The position numbers and the translations under genes are program-made. Below are positions 1 through 9,673 of a DNA stretch of 64,000 nucleotides, piece by piece. How positions within the stretch are numbered: the first letter of the stretch is position 1; each line of letters begins with the position of its first letter. The DNA comes from Leifsonia shinshuensis (GTDB taxonomy: Bacteria > Actinomycetota > Actinomycetes > Actinomycetales > Microbacteriaceae), in contig NZ_JACCFL010000001.1 in the NCBI RefSeq assembly GCF_013410375.1, positions 620,001 through 684,000 of the forward strand, given 5' to 3'. Under the pieces are notes generated by a model. The model saw only the letters and a list, made by a program, of their open reading frames with translations, ran no database searches and was not told the origin of the DNA.

Positions 1-782
1 ACCTTCAGGAGCACCGGGATGGAGAGCGCGAGCGTCCAGATCGCGGCGACCACCGCGACGAGCCGGTAGTTGAGCCCCTGGTCGGTGGTGACGTGGAGGA
101 CGCCTCCCGTGCCGTCGCCGTTGGGGGAGGCCAGCAGCACGAGCACGATGATCAGCAGCAGGATGCCGCCGAAGTAGCCACTGGCCCAGCCGAGTCCGCT
201 CACCCGGCCGACCGTCTTCGGCGTGGACACCTGCACCAGCATCGCGTTGTAGTTGACGGTCGCGATCTCGTAGAACACCGTCCCGACCGCGACGAGCACG
301 ACGCCGAACAGGAAGAATGACGGCTCCCCGACGACGAAGAACATCAGGGCCGTGATGACGACGACCACGCCGGTGTTGATCCCCAGCCAGAGCTTGCGCC
401 GCCCCGAGCCGTCGGTGCGCCGGCCCAGCACCGGGGCGAGAACCGCGACGACGATCCCGGCGATCCCGATGCCCCACGCCAGTCCGCTGGAGAGCCCGGC
501 GATCGCGCCGGTGACCGCGTGGTGCGCGGGACCCGAGGCGTCCTTCTCCGCGTCCTGCGCCGCGACCAGCCCGGGGGAGATGAAGTAGCTGGAGGTCAGG
601 TAGACGGTGAAGACGAACGTCGTGATGACCGCGTTGAAGGCGGCGCCGCCCGCGTCCCACAGCGCCCACGACGCGACCCAGCTGCGCGGGATGCGGCGCT
701 CGGTGGAGCTCTCGGCGAAGATCGGGCTCGCCGCGGTCGCGAGGGCGTCGCCGTCCCCGCCGGCCGGTCGTTCGGTCGTCAT
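1..782 (-). CDS. MFS permease, Atg22/UMF1-like (C-terminus outside window)
   Basis: The first 260 residues of a multi-spanning permease; the rest lies beyond base 1. A hydrophilic N-terminus of about 35 residues is followed by hydrophobic segments, with a cytoplasmic loop reading LGRRTDGSGRRKLW between helices, the charged loop expected after helix 2 of a major-facilitator protein. The WALWDAGGAAFNAVITTFVF opening resembles Atg22-like (UMF1) transporters, so export of amino acids or similar small solutes is possible, but the substrate cannot be read from sequence. The ATG at 782 is favoured because TACGCT lies 6 bases upstream, as for a leaderless mRNA. The next gene, 832-1464, is on the same strand and has its own promoter. 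Confidence 0.75.
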   Translation of the reverse strand, partial: MTTERPAGGDGDALATAASPIFAESSTERRIPRSWVASWALWDAGGAAFNAVITTFVFTVYLTSSYFISPGLVAAQDAEKDASGPAHHAVTGAIAGLSSGLAWGIGIAGIVVAVLAPVLGRRTDGSGRRKLWLGINTGVVVVITALMFFVVGEPSFFLFGVVLVAVGTVFYEIATVNYNAMLVQVSTPKTVGRVSGLGWASGYFGGILLLIIVLVLLASPNGDGTGGVLHVTTDQGLNYRLVAVVAAIWTLALSIPVLLK

Positions 783-788
783 GGGGAC

Positions 789-794
789 AGCGTA
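789..794 (-). promoter_or_regulatory. -10 hexamer TACGCT, leaderless start of the MFS gene
   Basis: TACGCT on the minus strand ends 6 bases before the ATG at 782. This spacing puts the expected transcription start at or next to the start codon, and there is no Shine-Dalgarno sequence. Confidence 0.5.
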
Positions 795-831
795 GGGCGT
801 GCCGGGGAACCGGCGGTGAACGCGCGCGAGG

Positions 832-1464
832 TCAGTCGCCCGCACCCGTCACGTGGGCCCGGAACCACGCCGTCACCGGCTCGCTGTCGTGGAGGAACCG
901 CGCGATCCGGTCGGCGGCCTCCGGGGTCGCGAACCACTCGGGGATGCCCCAGTCCGCCCAGGTGATGATCCCCTTGTACCGCAGCAGCTCGGCGCGCGGA
1001 TGGTCGCCCGGGTAGCCGCGCGGGGAGGTCTTCAGCTGCTCGGGGATCTCGATGCCGATCCCGGAGCCGCGCAGCGTGGCGAGGGCGGCCTCCAGCTCCT
1101 GGCCGGTGCGCGGGGCGTCGACGGCACGTCGATAGCGGTCGAGCTGCTCCTTGTCGAGCTGGTACACGCCCGCCCCGCCGGCGAGTCCCTCCGCGGAGAC
1201 CTGGACGTACCCGCCGCGCTCGAACGTGAGCGCCGCGTGCAGCTTGTACGGCGACTTGTCCGGGGAGAACCGCACGTCCCGGTAGGGACGGAACAGCCGC
1301 CCGGCGCCGAAGGCCGGCTCGAGCGCCTCCGCGAGCGCGTGCATCGGCGCCGCGACGCGATGCTCGTAGCGTTCCCGGTTCTCCAGCCAGAACGCCTTGT
1401 CGTTGCGGAGGGTGAGCTCCCGGTAGAAGGCGATCGCGTCGGGGTCGAACCCGGTGAATGTCAT
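832..1464 (-). CDS. DUF2461 family protein
   Basis: A 210-residue soluble protein matching the DUF2461 family in length and motifs. It begins MTFTGFDPDAIAFYREL, then NDKAFWLENRERYE near residues 18-32, RDVRFSPDKSPYKLHAAL near residues 62-80, and RRAVDAPRTG in the middle. The family is widespread in bacteria and has no established biochemical activity. There is no signal peptide or membrane segment. The ATG at 1464 is chosen because the TACGAT hexamer is exactly 6 bases upstream; longer upstream reading is antisense to the next gene. The gene is divergent from the oxidoreductase at 1543, so the two share a spacer of 78 bases. Confidence 0.85.
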   Translation of the reverse strand: MTFTGFDPDAIAFYRELTLRNDKAFWLENRERYEHRVAAPMHALAEALEPAFGAGRLFRPYRDVRFSPDKSPYKLHAALTFERGGYVQVSAEGLAGGAGVYQLDKEQLDRYRRAVDAPRTGQELEAALATLRGSGIGIEIPEQLKTSPRGYPGDHPRAELLRYKGIITWADWGIPEWFATPEAADRIARFLHDSEPVTAWFRAHVTGAGD

Positions 1465-1470
1465 GGCCCG

Positions 1471-1476
1471 ATCGTA
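1471..1476 (-). promoter_or_regulatory. -10 hexamer TACGAT, leaderless start of DUF2461 gene
   Basis: TACGAT followed by CGGGCC and the ATG at 1464. The arrangement is nearly identical to that in front of xth (TACGAT CGGGGC ATG at 63477). Confidence 0.55.
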
Positions 1477-1542
1477 CGTCGGCGCGACGACCGCCCGGGA
1501 TGGGAGGTTGTCCGGCCGGGCGAAGGTGCGGATGCTGTCGGT

Positions 1543-2322
1543 ATGGAGACGATGACGGTTGCGGTCGCCGGCGGAACAGGCGTGGTGGGCGCACGCACGG
1601 TCGAGGCGCTGAGGAGGGCGGGGCAGGAGGCGGTGGTGCTGAGCCGCTCCGAGGGCACGGACCTCCTCGCGGCGGCCCGCGACACCGGGGAGGCGCACCG
1701 GCTCGCGCGAACTCTGGAGGGCTGCGCGGCCGTGGTGGACGTGACGTCGGTGACGACGATGGGAGGCGCGGCTTCCACGCGCTTCTTCGAGGCGGTGACG
1801 ACGGCGCTCCTCACCGCGGAGCGCGCCGCCGGGGTGACGCACCACGTGGCGCTCTCGATCGTGGGCGCGGCGGCCGCTCCGTACGCCTACTACGCCGGCA
1901 AGGCGGCTCAGGAGCGGTTGGTGATGGCGAGCGGCGACTCCTGGAGCCTGCTGCGTGCGACGCAGTTCCACGAGTTCGCGTCCCAGCTCGCCGCGCGTTC
2001 ACGCGGCCGGGTGAAGCCGGTCCCTGCGGTGCGCTCGCAGCCGGTCGCGGCGGCGGAGGTCGGCGCGCGCCTCGCCCAGCTGGCGACGGGCGAACCGGTC
2101 GGGCTCAGCCGCGACCTCGGCGGCCCGAAGGTGGAGGACATGCCGACGCTCGTGCGCCGCTACCTCGCCGCGACCGGCTCGCGGGCCCGAGTCTTCGCCG
2201 TCCCGCTGCCGGGCCGCTGGGGCCGCGCCCTCCGCGACGGCACCCTGCTGCCCGGCCCGGACGCCCAGCTCGGCACCCAGACCTTCGACGACTGGCTCGC
2301 CACGGTCTCCCGAACTCCCTGA
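1543..2322 (+). CDS. NAD(P)-binding NmrA-like oxidoreductase
   Basis: A 259-residue single-domain Rossmann protein of the atypical short-chain dehydrogenase (NmrA/NAD(P)H-binding) type. The nucleotide-binding GGTGVVG lies at residues 10-16, followed by VVLSRSEGTDLL where the second strand ends. The middle holds HHVALSIVGA and YYAGKAAQE, the counterpart of the usual YxxxK region. Such proteins act as redox sensors or reductases of small carbonyls; the substrate is unknown. ATG 1543 has a GATGCT hexamer 6 bases upstream (imperfect leaderless signal). The in-frame ATG at 1552 is an alternative with a GGAG placed only 3 bases before it. It converges on lspA, and a long hairpin separates them. Confidence 0.8.
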   Translation: METMTVAVAGGTGVVGARTVEALRRAGQEAVVLSRSEGTDLLAAARDTGEAHRLARTLEGCAAVVDVTSVTTMGGAASTRFFEAVTTALLTAERAAGVTHHVALSIVGAAAAPYAYYAGKAAQERLVMASGDSWSLLRATQFHEFASQLAARSRGRVKPVPAVRSQPVAAAEVGARLAQLATGEPVGLSRDLGGPKVEDMPTLVRRYLAATGSRARVFAVPLPGRWGRALRDGTLLPGPDAQLGTQTFDDWLATVSRTP

Positions 2323-2334
2323 CCCCAGCGATCT

Positions 2335-2388
2335 CTTCCTCACTTCCTCCCGCGACACGCCGGGCATGCGCGGGAGAAAGTGAGGAAG
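2335..2388. terminator. Bidirectional hairpin, 20-bp stem with one mismatch
   Basis: Bases 2335-2354 pair with 2369-2388 with a single C/A mismatch (2346/2377), leaving a 14-base loop. It sits between the converging NmrA-like gene and lspA, and both arms can serve as a terminator stem on either strand. There is no clear T-tract, which is common in high-G+C actinobacteria. Confidence 0.7.
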
Positions 2389-2403
2389 CGATGGCTGGAG
2401 ACG

Positions 2404-2994
2404 TCAGTCCGTCGGTGGGTGCGGGTGCGGGTGCGGGTGGGTGTGGCGTGGGCCGCCGCGCAGCGGGACGCCGACGACAGCGAGGATCAGCGCGAGCAGC
2501 GCGCCGCAGAAGATCGCGATGTCCGCCACGTTCCCGATGAACCAGTCCGCGTACGCGATGAAGTCGACCACGTGCCCCTGCCCGAACGACGGCGCCCGGA
2601 ACAGCCGGTCGCCCAGGTGGGTGAGCGCCCCGCCGAGCAGGAGGCCGAACGCGACCGCCCAGGAGCGCGCGCCGACCCGGCGGGAGAAGTAGAGGAGGGC
2701 GACGACCGCCAGCGCGGCGATGATCGTGAAGACCCAGGTCTGGTCGACCAGGAACGAGAACGCCGCGCCCGAGTTGTAGACGAGTTGGATGCCGAGGAGG
2801 TTCCCGATCAGCGAGTGGTAGACGCCGACCTGGAGGGTGGCGGTTGCCCACAGCTTGGTCAGCTGGTCCGCGAGAACGACGAGCACCGCGATCAGCAGGA
2901 TAATGACGAGCGCGCGCGAGCGCCGCCGCGCGAACCCGGCGTCAGCGGTCGCGGGCTCTGGCCCGGTCTCGGACGGTGGGGTGCTCTCGGTCAC
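2404..2994 (-). CDS. lspA: Lipoprotein signal peptidase (signal peptidase II)
   Basis: A 196-residue integral membrane aspartyl protease that removes signal peptides from prolipoproteins after diacylglyceryl modification. Four membrane helices are recognisable. Family motifs are ADQLTK (residues 42-47), LVYNSGAAFS (71-80), GGALTHLGDRL (121-131), and the two catalytic aspartates D144 (VVDF) and D158 (NVADIA). The usual GN(L/I)xDR motif reads THLGDR, a mild departure. The protein ends in an unusual HTHPHPHPHPP tail, encoded by a simple GTGGGTGCG-type repeat. It starts with GTG at 2994; GAGG lies 8 bases upstream. No other lipoprotein-maturation gene is adjacent. Confidence 0.93.
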   Translation of the reverse strand: MTESTPPSETGPEPATADAGFARRRSRALVIILLIAVLVVLADQLTKLWATATLQVGVYHSLIGNLLGIQLVYNSGAAFSFLVDQTWVFTIIAALAVVALLYFSRRVGARSWAVAFGLLLGGALTHLGDRLFRAPSFGQGHVVDFIAYADWFIGNVADIAIFCGALLALILAVVGVPLRGGPRHTHPHPHPHPPTD

Positions 2995-3024
2995 CCAGCA
3001 ATCCTCGCACCCTTAATCGATCGG

Positions 3025-3750
3025 CTACACCGACACCGGCAGCGCGTACTGCGCCGCCCCGCCGTCGCCGCGCACCTGCCGGTGGATGTCCTCCATCGTG
3101 ATGTCGAGCTGGCCCGCCGTGCCCGCCGCCGCTGTGAGGTCGCGCAGCAGCGCCTCCGGAACCTCGCCGTCGTACTTGTAGTAGATCTTGTGCTCGAGGC
3201 TCGCCCAGAAGTCCATCGCGACGGTGCGCAGCTGCACCTCGACCGGCACCGCGACCGGCCCGCCGCTGAGGAAGACCGGCACCTCCACGATCACGTGGAG
3301 GCTCTTGTAGCCGTTGGGCTTCGGGTGCGCGATGTAGTCCTTCACCTGCAGCACGTGCACGTCCTCCTGCGCGGTCAGCAGCTCGAACACGCGGTAGACG
3401 TCGGAGACGAACGAGCAGACGATGCGCACGCCGGCGATGTCGGTGATGGCCGCCCGGATCGCCTCGAACGACGGCTCGCAGTTCTTGCGGATGACCTTCT
3501 GCTCGATGCTCTCCGCCGACTTCAGCCGGCTGGAGATGTGCTCGATCGGGTTGTAGTCCTGCAGCTCGGCGAACTCCTCGCGCAGGATGGACACCTTCGT
3601 GGAGATCTCGTCGATGCCGAACTTGTACGGCATGATGAACCGCGCGAAGTCCTCGCGGAACGCCTGCACCTCGCTCAGGGTGGCCGGATCGATGCTCTGC
3701 AGAGCCATGATCGCCCGGGTGGAGAGCAGCGGTGCGGGGTCCGAATCCAT
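3025..3750 (-). CDS. Small alarmone synthetase (GTP pyrophosphokinase, RelQ/YjbM type)
   Basis: A 241-residue protein with a (p)ppGpp synthetase domain only; hydrolase, TGS and ACT domains are absent. Family features include FARFIMPYKFGIDEI (about 36-50), LREEFAELQDYNPIEHISSR, RLKSAESIEQKVIRK, TDIAGVRIVCSFVSDVYR, KDYIAHPKPNGYKSLH and VEVQLRT..MDFWASLEHKI. It transfers pyrophosphate from ATP to GTP or GDP and usually answers cell-envelope or stationary-phase stress. ATG 3750 is chosen because TAGCGT lies 7 bases upstream; the in-frame ATG at 3708 is the alternative. It is divergent from the DHA2 exporter at 3835. Confidence 0.88.
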   Translation of the reverse strand: MDSDPAPLLSTRAIMALQSIDPATLSEVQAFREDFARFIMPYKFGIDEISTKVSILREEFAELQDYNPIEHISSRLKSAESIEQKVIRKNCEPSFEAIRAAITDIAGVRIVCSFVSDVYRVFELLTAQEDVHVLQVKDYIAHPKPNGYKSLHVIVEVPVFLSGGPVAVPVEVQLRTVAMDFWASLEHKIYYKYDGEVPEALLRDLTAAAGTAGQLDITMEDIHRQVRGDGGAAQYALPVSV

Positions 3751-3757
3751 GCCTCCG

Positions 3758-3763
3758 ACGCTA
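3758..3763 (-). promoter_or_regulatory. -10 hexamer TAGCGT, leaderless start of the alarmone synthetase
   Basis: TAGCGT with a 7-base gap to ATG 3750. The GGAGG in the gap directly abuts the start codon, too close to act as a ribosome binding site. Confidence 0.5.
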
Positions 3764-3834
3764 TCGACGCGTGTTGTGCAACCGGTGTGAATCGGCTGTC
3801 GCCAAACCCCCTCCCGCTGTGCTTTCGTGTGCGC

Positions 3835-5415
3835 ATGAGCGGCGGGGACGGCGCCGACGCGCCTTTCAACCTCCGCCTCGCGATCCTTCTCGCGATGGCG
3901 ATGTTCGTGCTCGTCGTGGACACGTCGCTGATGAACGTGTCGATCTCGGCCGTCGTCCACGACCTCCACACGACCGTGAGCGGCGTGCAGGGCGCGATCG
4001 CCCTGGAGGCGCTGGTCTCGGCCGCGTTCATCCTGATCGGGGGCAAGACCGGCGACCTGATCGGCCGCAAGCTCGCCTACATCCTCGGCCTGCTCGGCTA
4101 CGCCGTCGGAGCTGTCGCGATGACGCTCGCGCAGAACCTCTTCGCCATCATCCTGTTCTGGGCGGTCGTCGGCGGGATCGGCGCCTCGCTGCTGCTGCCG
4201 GCGATGCAGTCGCTCATCCACGGCAACTTCGAGGGGGCGCACCAGAAGCGGGTCTACGCGCTCGTGGGCGCCTCGGCCGCCATCGCCGCCGCCGTCGGCC
4301 CGCTGCTGGGCGGCTTCATCACGACGTTCCTGTCCTGGCGGGTCGGGTTCCTGCTGGAGGCCGTGATCATCGCGGTGGTGCTCGCCGGGATCGGCCTGGT
4401 CCACGACGTCCCGTACACCGGCTCGCGCTCGATCGACCTGGTCGGCGCGCTGCTCTCCGTCATCGGGATGGGCGGCATCGTCACGGGCATCCTGGTCTGG
4501 CAGGAGGGCGGCCAGTACGTGCTGCTCCTGATCGTCGTCGGCGTCGCGGCCCTCGTCGGCCTGGTGTTCTGGCTGCGCTCCCGCGCCCGCAGGGACAAGC
4601 CGACCCTGCTCGATCCCGCCCTGTTCTCGTCGAGGCTCTTCCGCACCGGCGTCAGTGGCCAGCTGCTGCAGCAGGTGGCGCTCGGCGGCACCATGATCGC
4701 GCTGCCCATCTACCTGCAGATGGTGCTGGAGTACAACGCGCTGCAGGCCGGCCTGTCGATCGCGCCGCTGTCGCTGTCCATGTTCGTGGTCGCCCTCCTG
4801 GCCGGGCGGCGGGCGAAGGGCCGCCCGGCGAACCTGATCCTGACCGGTTTCACGCTCACCGTGCTGGGCATCGTCATCCTGCTGCCGATCGTGCCGATCG
4901 CGACGAACGGCTGGTACCTCACCGTCCCGCTCATCGTGTCGGGAGGCGGCCTCGGCCTCCTGGTCTCCCAGCTGAACAACTACACGCTCTCGCCGATCAG
5001 CGACGAGCGGGTCAGCGAGGCCGCGGGCGTCAACTCCGCGGCGGGGTCGTTCGGCCTGTCCTTCGGCCTGGCGTTCGCCGGAGCGATCATGCTCGCGACG
5101 CTGGCGTTCACGTTCACCTCGATGGCGAACGCCAGCACGGTGCTCCCGCCGGCGGACAAGCAGCAGGTGGCCGCCGCGCTGGAGGAGGACGCCCAGGTGA
5201 TGTCGAACACCCAGCTGGAGAAGCAGCTCGCCACCGAGACGCCGGAGGTGCGCGCGGAGGTGGTCCGCATCAACACCGACGCGCGGCCGCTCGCGCTGCA
5301 GGTCGCGCTCCTCGTCCCGCTCGTGGCCGGGCTCCTGGGGGCGGGCAACGCGCTGCGGATGCGCCGCCTCCCCGATCCCGCGCCGTCGGACAGCGACGCC
5401 CCGGTGCTCGGCTGA
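3835..5415 (+). CDS. MFS exporter, DHA2 (14-helix, EmrB/QacA-like) family
   Basis: A 526-residue, highly hydrophobic protein with about 14 predicted membrane helices. DHA2 markers are LAMAMFVLVVDTSLMNVSI in helix 1 (motif D1), GGKTGDLIGRKLAYILG after helix 2 (motif A), and GPLLGGFITTFLSWRVGFL in helix 5 (motif C, typical of antiporters). A hydrophilic stretch near residues 425-490 precedes the last helix. The family exports lipophilic drugs or other toxic compounds with proton exchange; the substrate is not predictable. The tail is short and acidic. It runs toward dnaK, whose regulatory region starts about 25 bases after its stop. Confidence 0.85.
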   Translation: MSGGDGADAPFNLRLAILLAMAMFVLVVDTSLMNVSISAVVHDLHTTVSGVQGAIALEALVSAAFILIGGKTGDLIGRKLAYILGLLGYAVGAVAMTLAQNLFAIILFWAVVGGIGASLLLPAMQSLIHGNFEGAHQKRVYALVGASAAIAAAVGPLLGGFITTFLSWRVGFLLEAVIIAVVLAGIGLVHDVPYTGSRSIDLVGALLSVIGMGGIVTGILVWQEGGQYVLLLIVVGVAALVGLVFWLRSRARRDKPTLLDPALFSSRLFRTGVSGQLLQQVALGGTMIALPIYLQMVLEYNALQAGLSIAPLSLSMFVVALLAGRRAKGRPANLILTGFTLTVLGIVILLPIVPIATNGWYLTVPLIVSGGGLGLLVSQLNNYTLSPISDERVSEAAGVNSAAGSFGLSFGLAFAGAIMLATLAFTFTSMANASTVLPPADKQQVAAALEEDAQVMSNTQLEKQLATETPEVRAEVVRINTDARPLALQVALLVPLVAGLLGAGNALRMRRLPDPAPSDSDAPVLG

Positions 5416-5441
5416 CGCGGAATAGTCCGCGCCCTCTCAAA

Positions 5442-5462
5442 GTTGAGTCAAGTGTGCTCAAG
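5442..5462. promoter_or_regulatory. HAIR operator 1 (HspR site) upstream of dnaK
   Basis: GTTGAGT-N7-GCTCAAG fits the HspR inverted-repeat consensus CTTGAGT-N7-ACTCAAG at 12 of 14 arm positions. It lies 145 bases before dnaK, upstream of the TTGACA at 5479-5484. Confidence 0.9.
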
Positions 5463-5478
5463 TTTTGAGCTGGACGGC

Positions 5479-5484
5479 TTGACA
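5479..5484 (+). promoter_or_regulatory. Candidate dnaK -35 element TTGACA
   Basis: A perfect TTGACA. An acceptable but weak -10 (CAGGCT, 5503-5508) follows at 18 bases and overlaps the left arm of the second HAIR site, so bound HspR would block it. Confidence 0.5.
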
Positions 5485-5506
5485 GCGTCCCACCCGGGAT
5501 GCCAGG

Positions 5507-5527
5507 CTTGAGCCGTCGAGGCTCAAC
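5507..5527. promoter_or_regulatory. HAIR operator 2 (HspR site) upstream of dnaK
   Basis: CTTGAGC-N7-GCTCAAC, a second HspR inverted repeat centred 65 bases downstream of the first (six helical turns, so both lie on the same face of the DNA). It sits directly before the second candidate promoter. Confidence 0.9.
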
Positions 5528-5529
5528 TC

Positions 5530-5558
5530 TTGACCCCATGACTTTTACCGGCTATCAA
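5530..5558 (+). promoter_or_regulatory. Candidate dnaK promoter TTGACC-N17-TATCAA
   Basis: TTGACC at 5530-5535 and TATCAA at 5553-5558 with an ideal 17-base spacer, just after HAIR 2. It would give a leader of about 25 bases carrying AAGGAGAGAA before ATG 5588. Confidence 0.6.
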
Positions 5559-5587
5559 ACGCCCGCAACAAAGGAGAGAAAGCACAT

Positions 5588-7456
<1,869 letters not shown>

Positions 7457-7458
7457 CC

Positions 7459-8103
7459 ATGGCCGACCAGAACCGCGACGGGCACGGCTCGGAGGAGCCG
7501 GAGCGCGAGGAGCCGATCATCCGTGACAAGCGGAGGATCGACCCCGAGACCGGCAAGGTTCGCGAGCCCCAGGGCGAAGAGCACGACCTCGCGCACGAGG
7601 AGCTGGTGGACGTGGGTCCGGGCGAGGAGGAGAGCGTCCTGTCGGACGACGACCTCGACATCCTCTCCGGGCAGACCACGGCCGACCAGGTCGCGGCGGA
7701 GCGGCTCGCCGACCTCCAGCGGGTGACCGCGGAGTACGCGAACTACCGCAAGCGCACCGAGGCCAACCGGGAGATCGAGCGGGAGCGCGCGATCGGGGAC
7801 GCCGTCAAGGGTCTCATCCCGGTGCTCGACGACCTGGAGCGCGCCGACAAGCACGGCGACCTGGCCGAGGGCAGCGCGTTCGCGACCATCGCGGGCAAGC
7901 TGCGCACCGCGGTCGAGCGGCTCGGCCTCACCCCGTACGGCGAGAAGGGCGAGCCCTTCGACCCGCAGGTCCACGAGGCGATCTTCCAGCAGCCCACCCC
8001 GGGCGTGACCTCCGACACGGTCGCCGAGGTGGTGGAGACCGGCTATCGGCTGGGCTCCACCGTGGTCCGGGTGGCCAAGGTGGTCGTCGCCACCCCGGCC
8101 TGA
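7459..8103 (+). CDS. grpE: Nucleotide exchange factor GrpE
   Basis: A 214-residue cochaperone that releases ADP from DnaK. A long acidic, disordered N-terminus (about 1-75) is followed by a coiled-coil helix containing [22 protein letters not shown] and a C-terminal beta domain ending [40 protein letters not shown], the GrpE signature region. The start ATG at 7459 overlaps the purine-rich end of dnaK (GAGGAGAAG), so translation is probably coupled. A 139-base spacer holding a 12-bp hairpin separates it from dnaJ. Confidence 0.97.
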   Translation: MADQNRDGHGSEEPEREEPIIRDKRRIDPETGKVREPQGEEHDLAHEELVDVGPGEEESVLSDDDLDILSGQTTADQVAAERLADLQRVTAEYANYRKRTEANREIERERAIGDAVKGLIPVLDDLERADKHGDLAEGSAFATIAGKLRTAVERLGLTPYGEKGEPFDPQVHEAIFQQPTPGVTSDTVAEVVETGYRLGSTVVRVAKVVVATPA

Positions 8104-8133
8104 CCGGCCGGACGACGAGCGCGATGAGCGCAC

Positions 8134-8163
8134 GGAGCGGCGGGATGCGTGTCCCGCCGCTCC
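8134..8163 (+). other. Intra-operon hairpin between grpE and dnaJ
   Basis: Perfect 12-bp stem (8134-8145 with 8152-8163), 6-base loop TGCGTG, no T-tract. It may lower distal expression, mark a processing site or stabilise the upstream mRNA. Confidence 0.6.
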
Positions 8164-8190
8164 TCGCGCCGGCAGACATGCAGACTTCGA

Positions 8191-8220
8191 CACAGATCAC
8201 GACAGCACAGATCACGAAAG
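8191..8220 (+). repeat. 15-bp tandem repeat before dnaJ
   Basis: CACAGATCACGA occurs at 8191-8202 and 8206-8217 within a 15-base period, with a third degenerate start (CACAGG) at 8221. The repeat ends about 22 bases before the dnaJ start and lies just before its AGGAGAGGAGG ribosome binding site. Confidence 0.75.
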
Positions 8221-8242
8221 CACAGGCAGGAGAGGAGGCGCC

Positions 8243-9235
8243 GTGGCAAGCCAGGACTGGTTCGACAAGGACTTCTACAAGGTCCTAGGCGTCTCCAAGG
8301 ACGTCAGCGAGGCGGAGCTCAAGAAGACCTACCGCAAGCTCGCGCGCAAGTACCACCCGGACTCCAACCCCGGCGACCCGGCGGCGGAGGCCAAGTTCAA
8401 GGAGATCAGCGAGGCCCACTCGGTGCTGAGCGATCCCGAGCAGCGCAAGGAGTACGACCAGATCCGGGCGATGGGGTCCGGCGCACGGTTCACCGCCCCC
8501 GGCTCGGCCGGTCAGGGCGGGTTCGACGACGTGTTCGGCGGGATGTTCGGCGGCGGCCAGGGCGGCCAGCGCTACACCTTCCAGCAGGGCGGCCAGGGCG
8601 GCTTCGATGACGTCTTCAGCGGCCTGTTCGGCAACGGCCGGTTCGGCACGACGAGCGGCGGCTTCCGCGGCTACGGCGGCCCGACGCGCGGCAACGACGT
8701 CACCGCGCACACCACCATCGACTTCGTCACCGCCACCAAGGGCGAGACCATCAGCCTGCAGGCCGGGGACGGCAAGCCGTTCAAGGTCAAGATCCCCGCG
8801 GGCGTCGCCGACGGCCAGAAGATCAAGCTGCGCGGCAAGGGCCAGCCCAGCCCGGACGGCGGCGAGGCCGGCGACATCGTCCTCACCGTCACCGTGCGCA
8901 AGCACCCGGTGTTCGAGCGCGACGGGCTGAACCTCCGCGTCACCGTGCCGGTCACCTTCGTGGAGGCCGCCCTCGGCGCGACCATCGAGGTGCCGACGCT
9001 CGGCGGCGACCCGGTCAAGCTCCGCGTGGCGCCCGGCACTCCGAGCGGCCGCGTGCTGCGCGTGAAGGGCCGCGGCGTCCAGACCGCGAAGGGCACCGGC
9101 GACCTCCTGGCCGTCGTGCAGATCGCGGTGCCGTCGCACCTGTCCGCCGACGCCAAGGAGGCGCTGGAGGCCTTCGCCGCCAAACTGCCCGACGAGAACC
9201 CGCGCGACGACATCCTCGCGAAGGCGAGGGGCTGA
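8243..9235 (+). CDS. dnaJ: DnaJ-type cochaperone without zinc finger
   Basis: A 330-residue Hsp40. The J domain (about 10-75) carries the HPD triad at residues 38-40, which stimulates DnaK ATPase. A Gly/Phe-rich region with two GGFDDVFxGxFG blocks follows (about 90-150), then two beta-sandwich substrate domains ([48 protein letters not shown] split across the two). The four CxxCxGxG repeats of classical DnaJ are missing and the protein has no cysteines, so it is a type II (CbpA/DjlA-unlike) Hsp40. It starts with GTG 8243 after AGGAGAGGAGG. Its place inside the dnaK operon makes it the probable main DnaK partner. Confidence 0.93.
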   Translation: MASQDWFDKDFYKVLGVSKDVSEAELKKTYRKLARKYHPDSNPGDPAAEAKFKEISEAHSVLSDPEQRKEYDQIRAMGSGARFTAPGSAGQGGFDDVFGGMFGGGQGGQRYTFQQGGQGGFDDVFSGLFGNGRFGTTSGGFRGYGGPTRGNDVTAHTTIDFVTATKGETISLQAGDGKPFKVKIPAGVADGQKIKLRGKGQPSPDGGEAGDIVLTVTVRKHPVFERDGLNLRVTVPVTFVEAALGATIEVPTLGGDPVKLRVAPGTPSGRVLRVKGRGVQTAKGTGDLLAVVQIAVPSHLSADAKEALEAFAAKLPDENPRDDILAKARG

Positions 9236-9243
9236 GCAGCCTC

Positions 9244-9657
9244 ATGGACGAGAACACCCAGGTCTTCGTGATCTCGATCGCCGCGGAGCTGGCGGGCATG
9301 CACCCGCAGACCCTCCGGCAGTACGACCGGCTGGGGCTGGTCAGCCCGCGCCGGACGGCGGGCAAGTCGCGTCGCTACTCGATGCGCGACGTCCAGAAGC
9401 TGCAGGAGATCGCGCGGCTGGGCTCGGAGGGCGTCAGCCTGGAGGGCATCCGCCGCATCCTGGAGCTGGAGGACCACGTCGCCGCGCTGAGCGATCGGGT
9501 GCGGGAGCTGGAGTCGGCCCTCGCCGACGAACTGCTCAACCGGCCGGGCCGGCGCGTCTTCGCCGCCGGATCGGAGGGCGAGGTCGTCTCCATGCGCGCC
9601 GGCACCCGGGTGCGGCGCAGCAACCAGATCGTGGTCTGGCGGCCGCTGGAGCGGTAA
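9244..9657 (+). CDS. hspR: Heat-shock repressor HspR (MerR family)
   Basis: A 137-residue MerR-type repressor. The winged helix-turn-helix shows FVISIAAELAGMHPQTLRQYDRLGLVSP (in two pieces across residues 8-36) and RRYSMRDV; a coiled coil follows (EDHVAALSDRVRELESAL), then a basic C-terminal tail. HspR binds HAIR sites, and DnaK acts as its corepressor in other actinobacteria, giving feedback on chaperone demand. It is the last gene of the operon, 8 bases after dnaJ, so it is autoregulated. Its targets in this window are the two HAIR sites at dnaK and the one at clpB (32431-32451). Confidence 0.95.
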   Translation: MDENTQVFVISIAAELAGMHPQTLRQYDRLGLVSPRRTAGKSRRYSMRDVQKLQEIARLGSEGVSLEGIRRILELEDHVAALSDRVRELESALADELLNRPGRRVFAAGSEGEVVSMRAGTRVRRSNQIVVWRPLER

Positions 9658-9673
9658 CGTCCCGGCGAACCTG

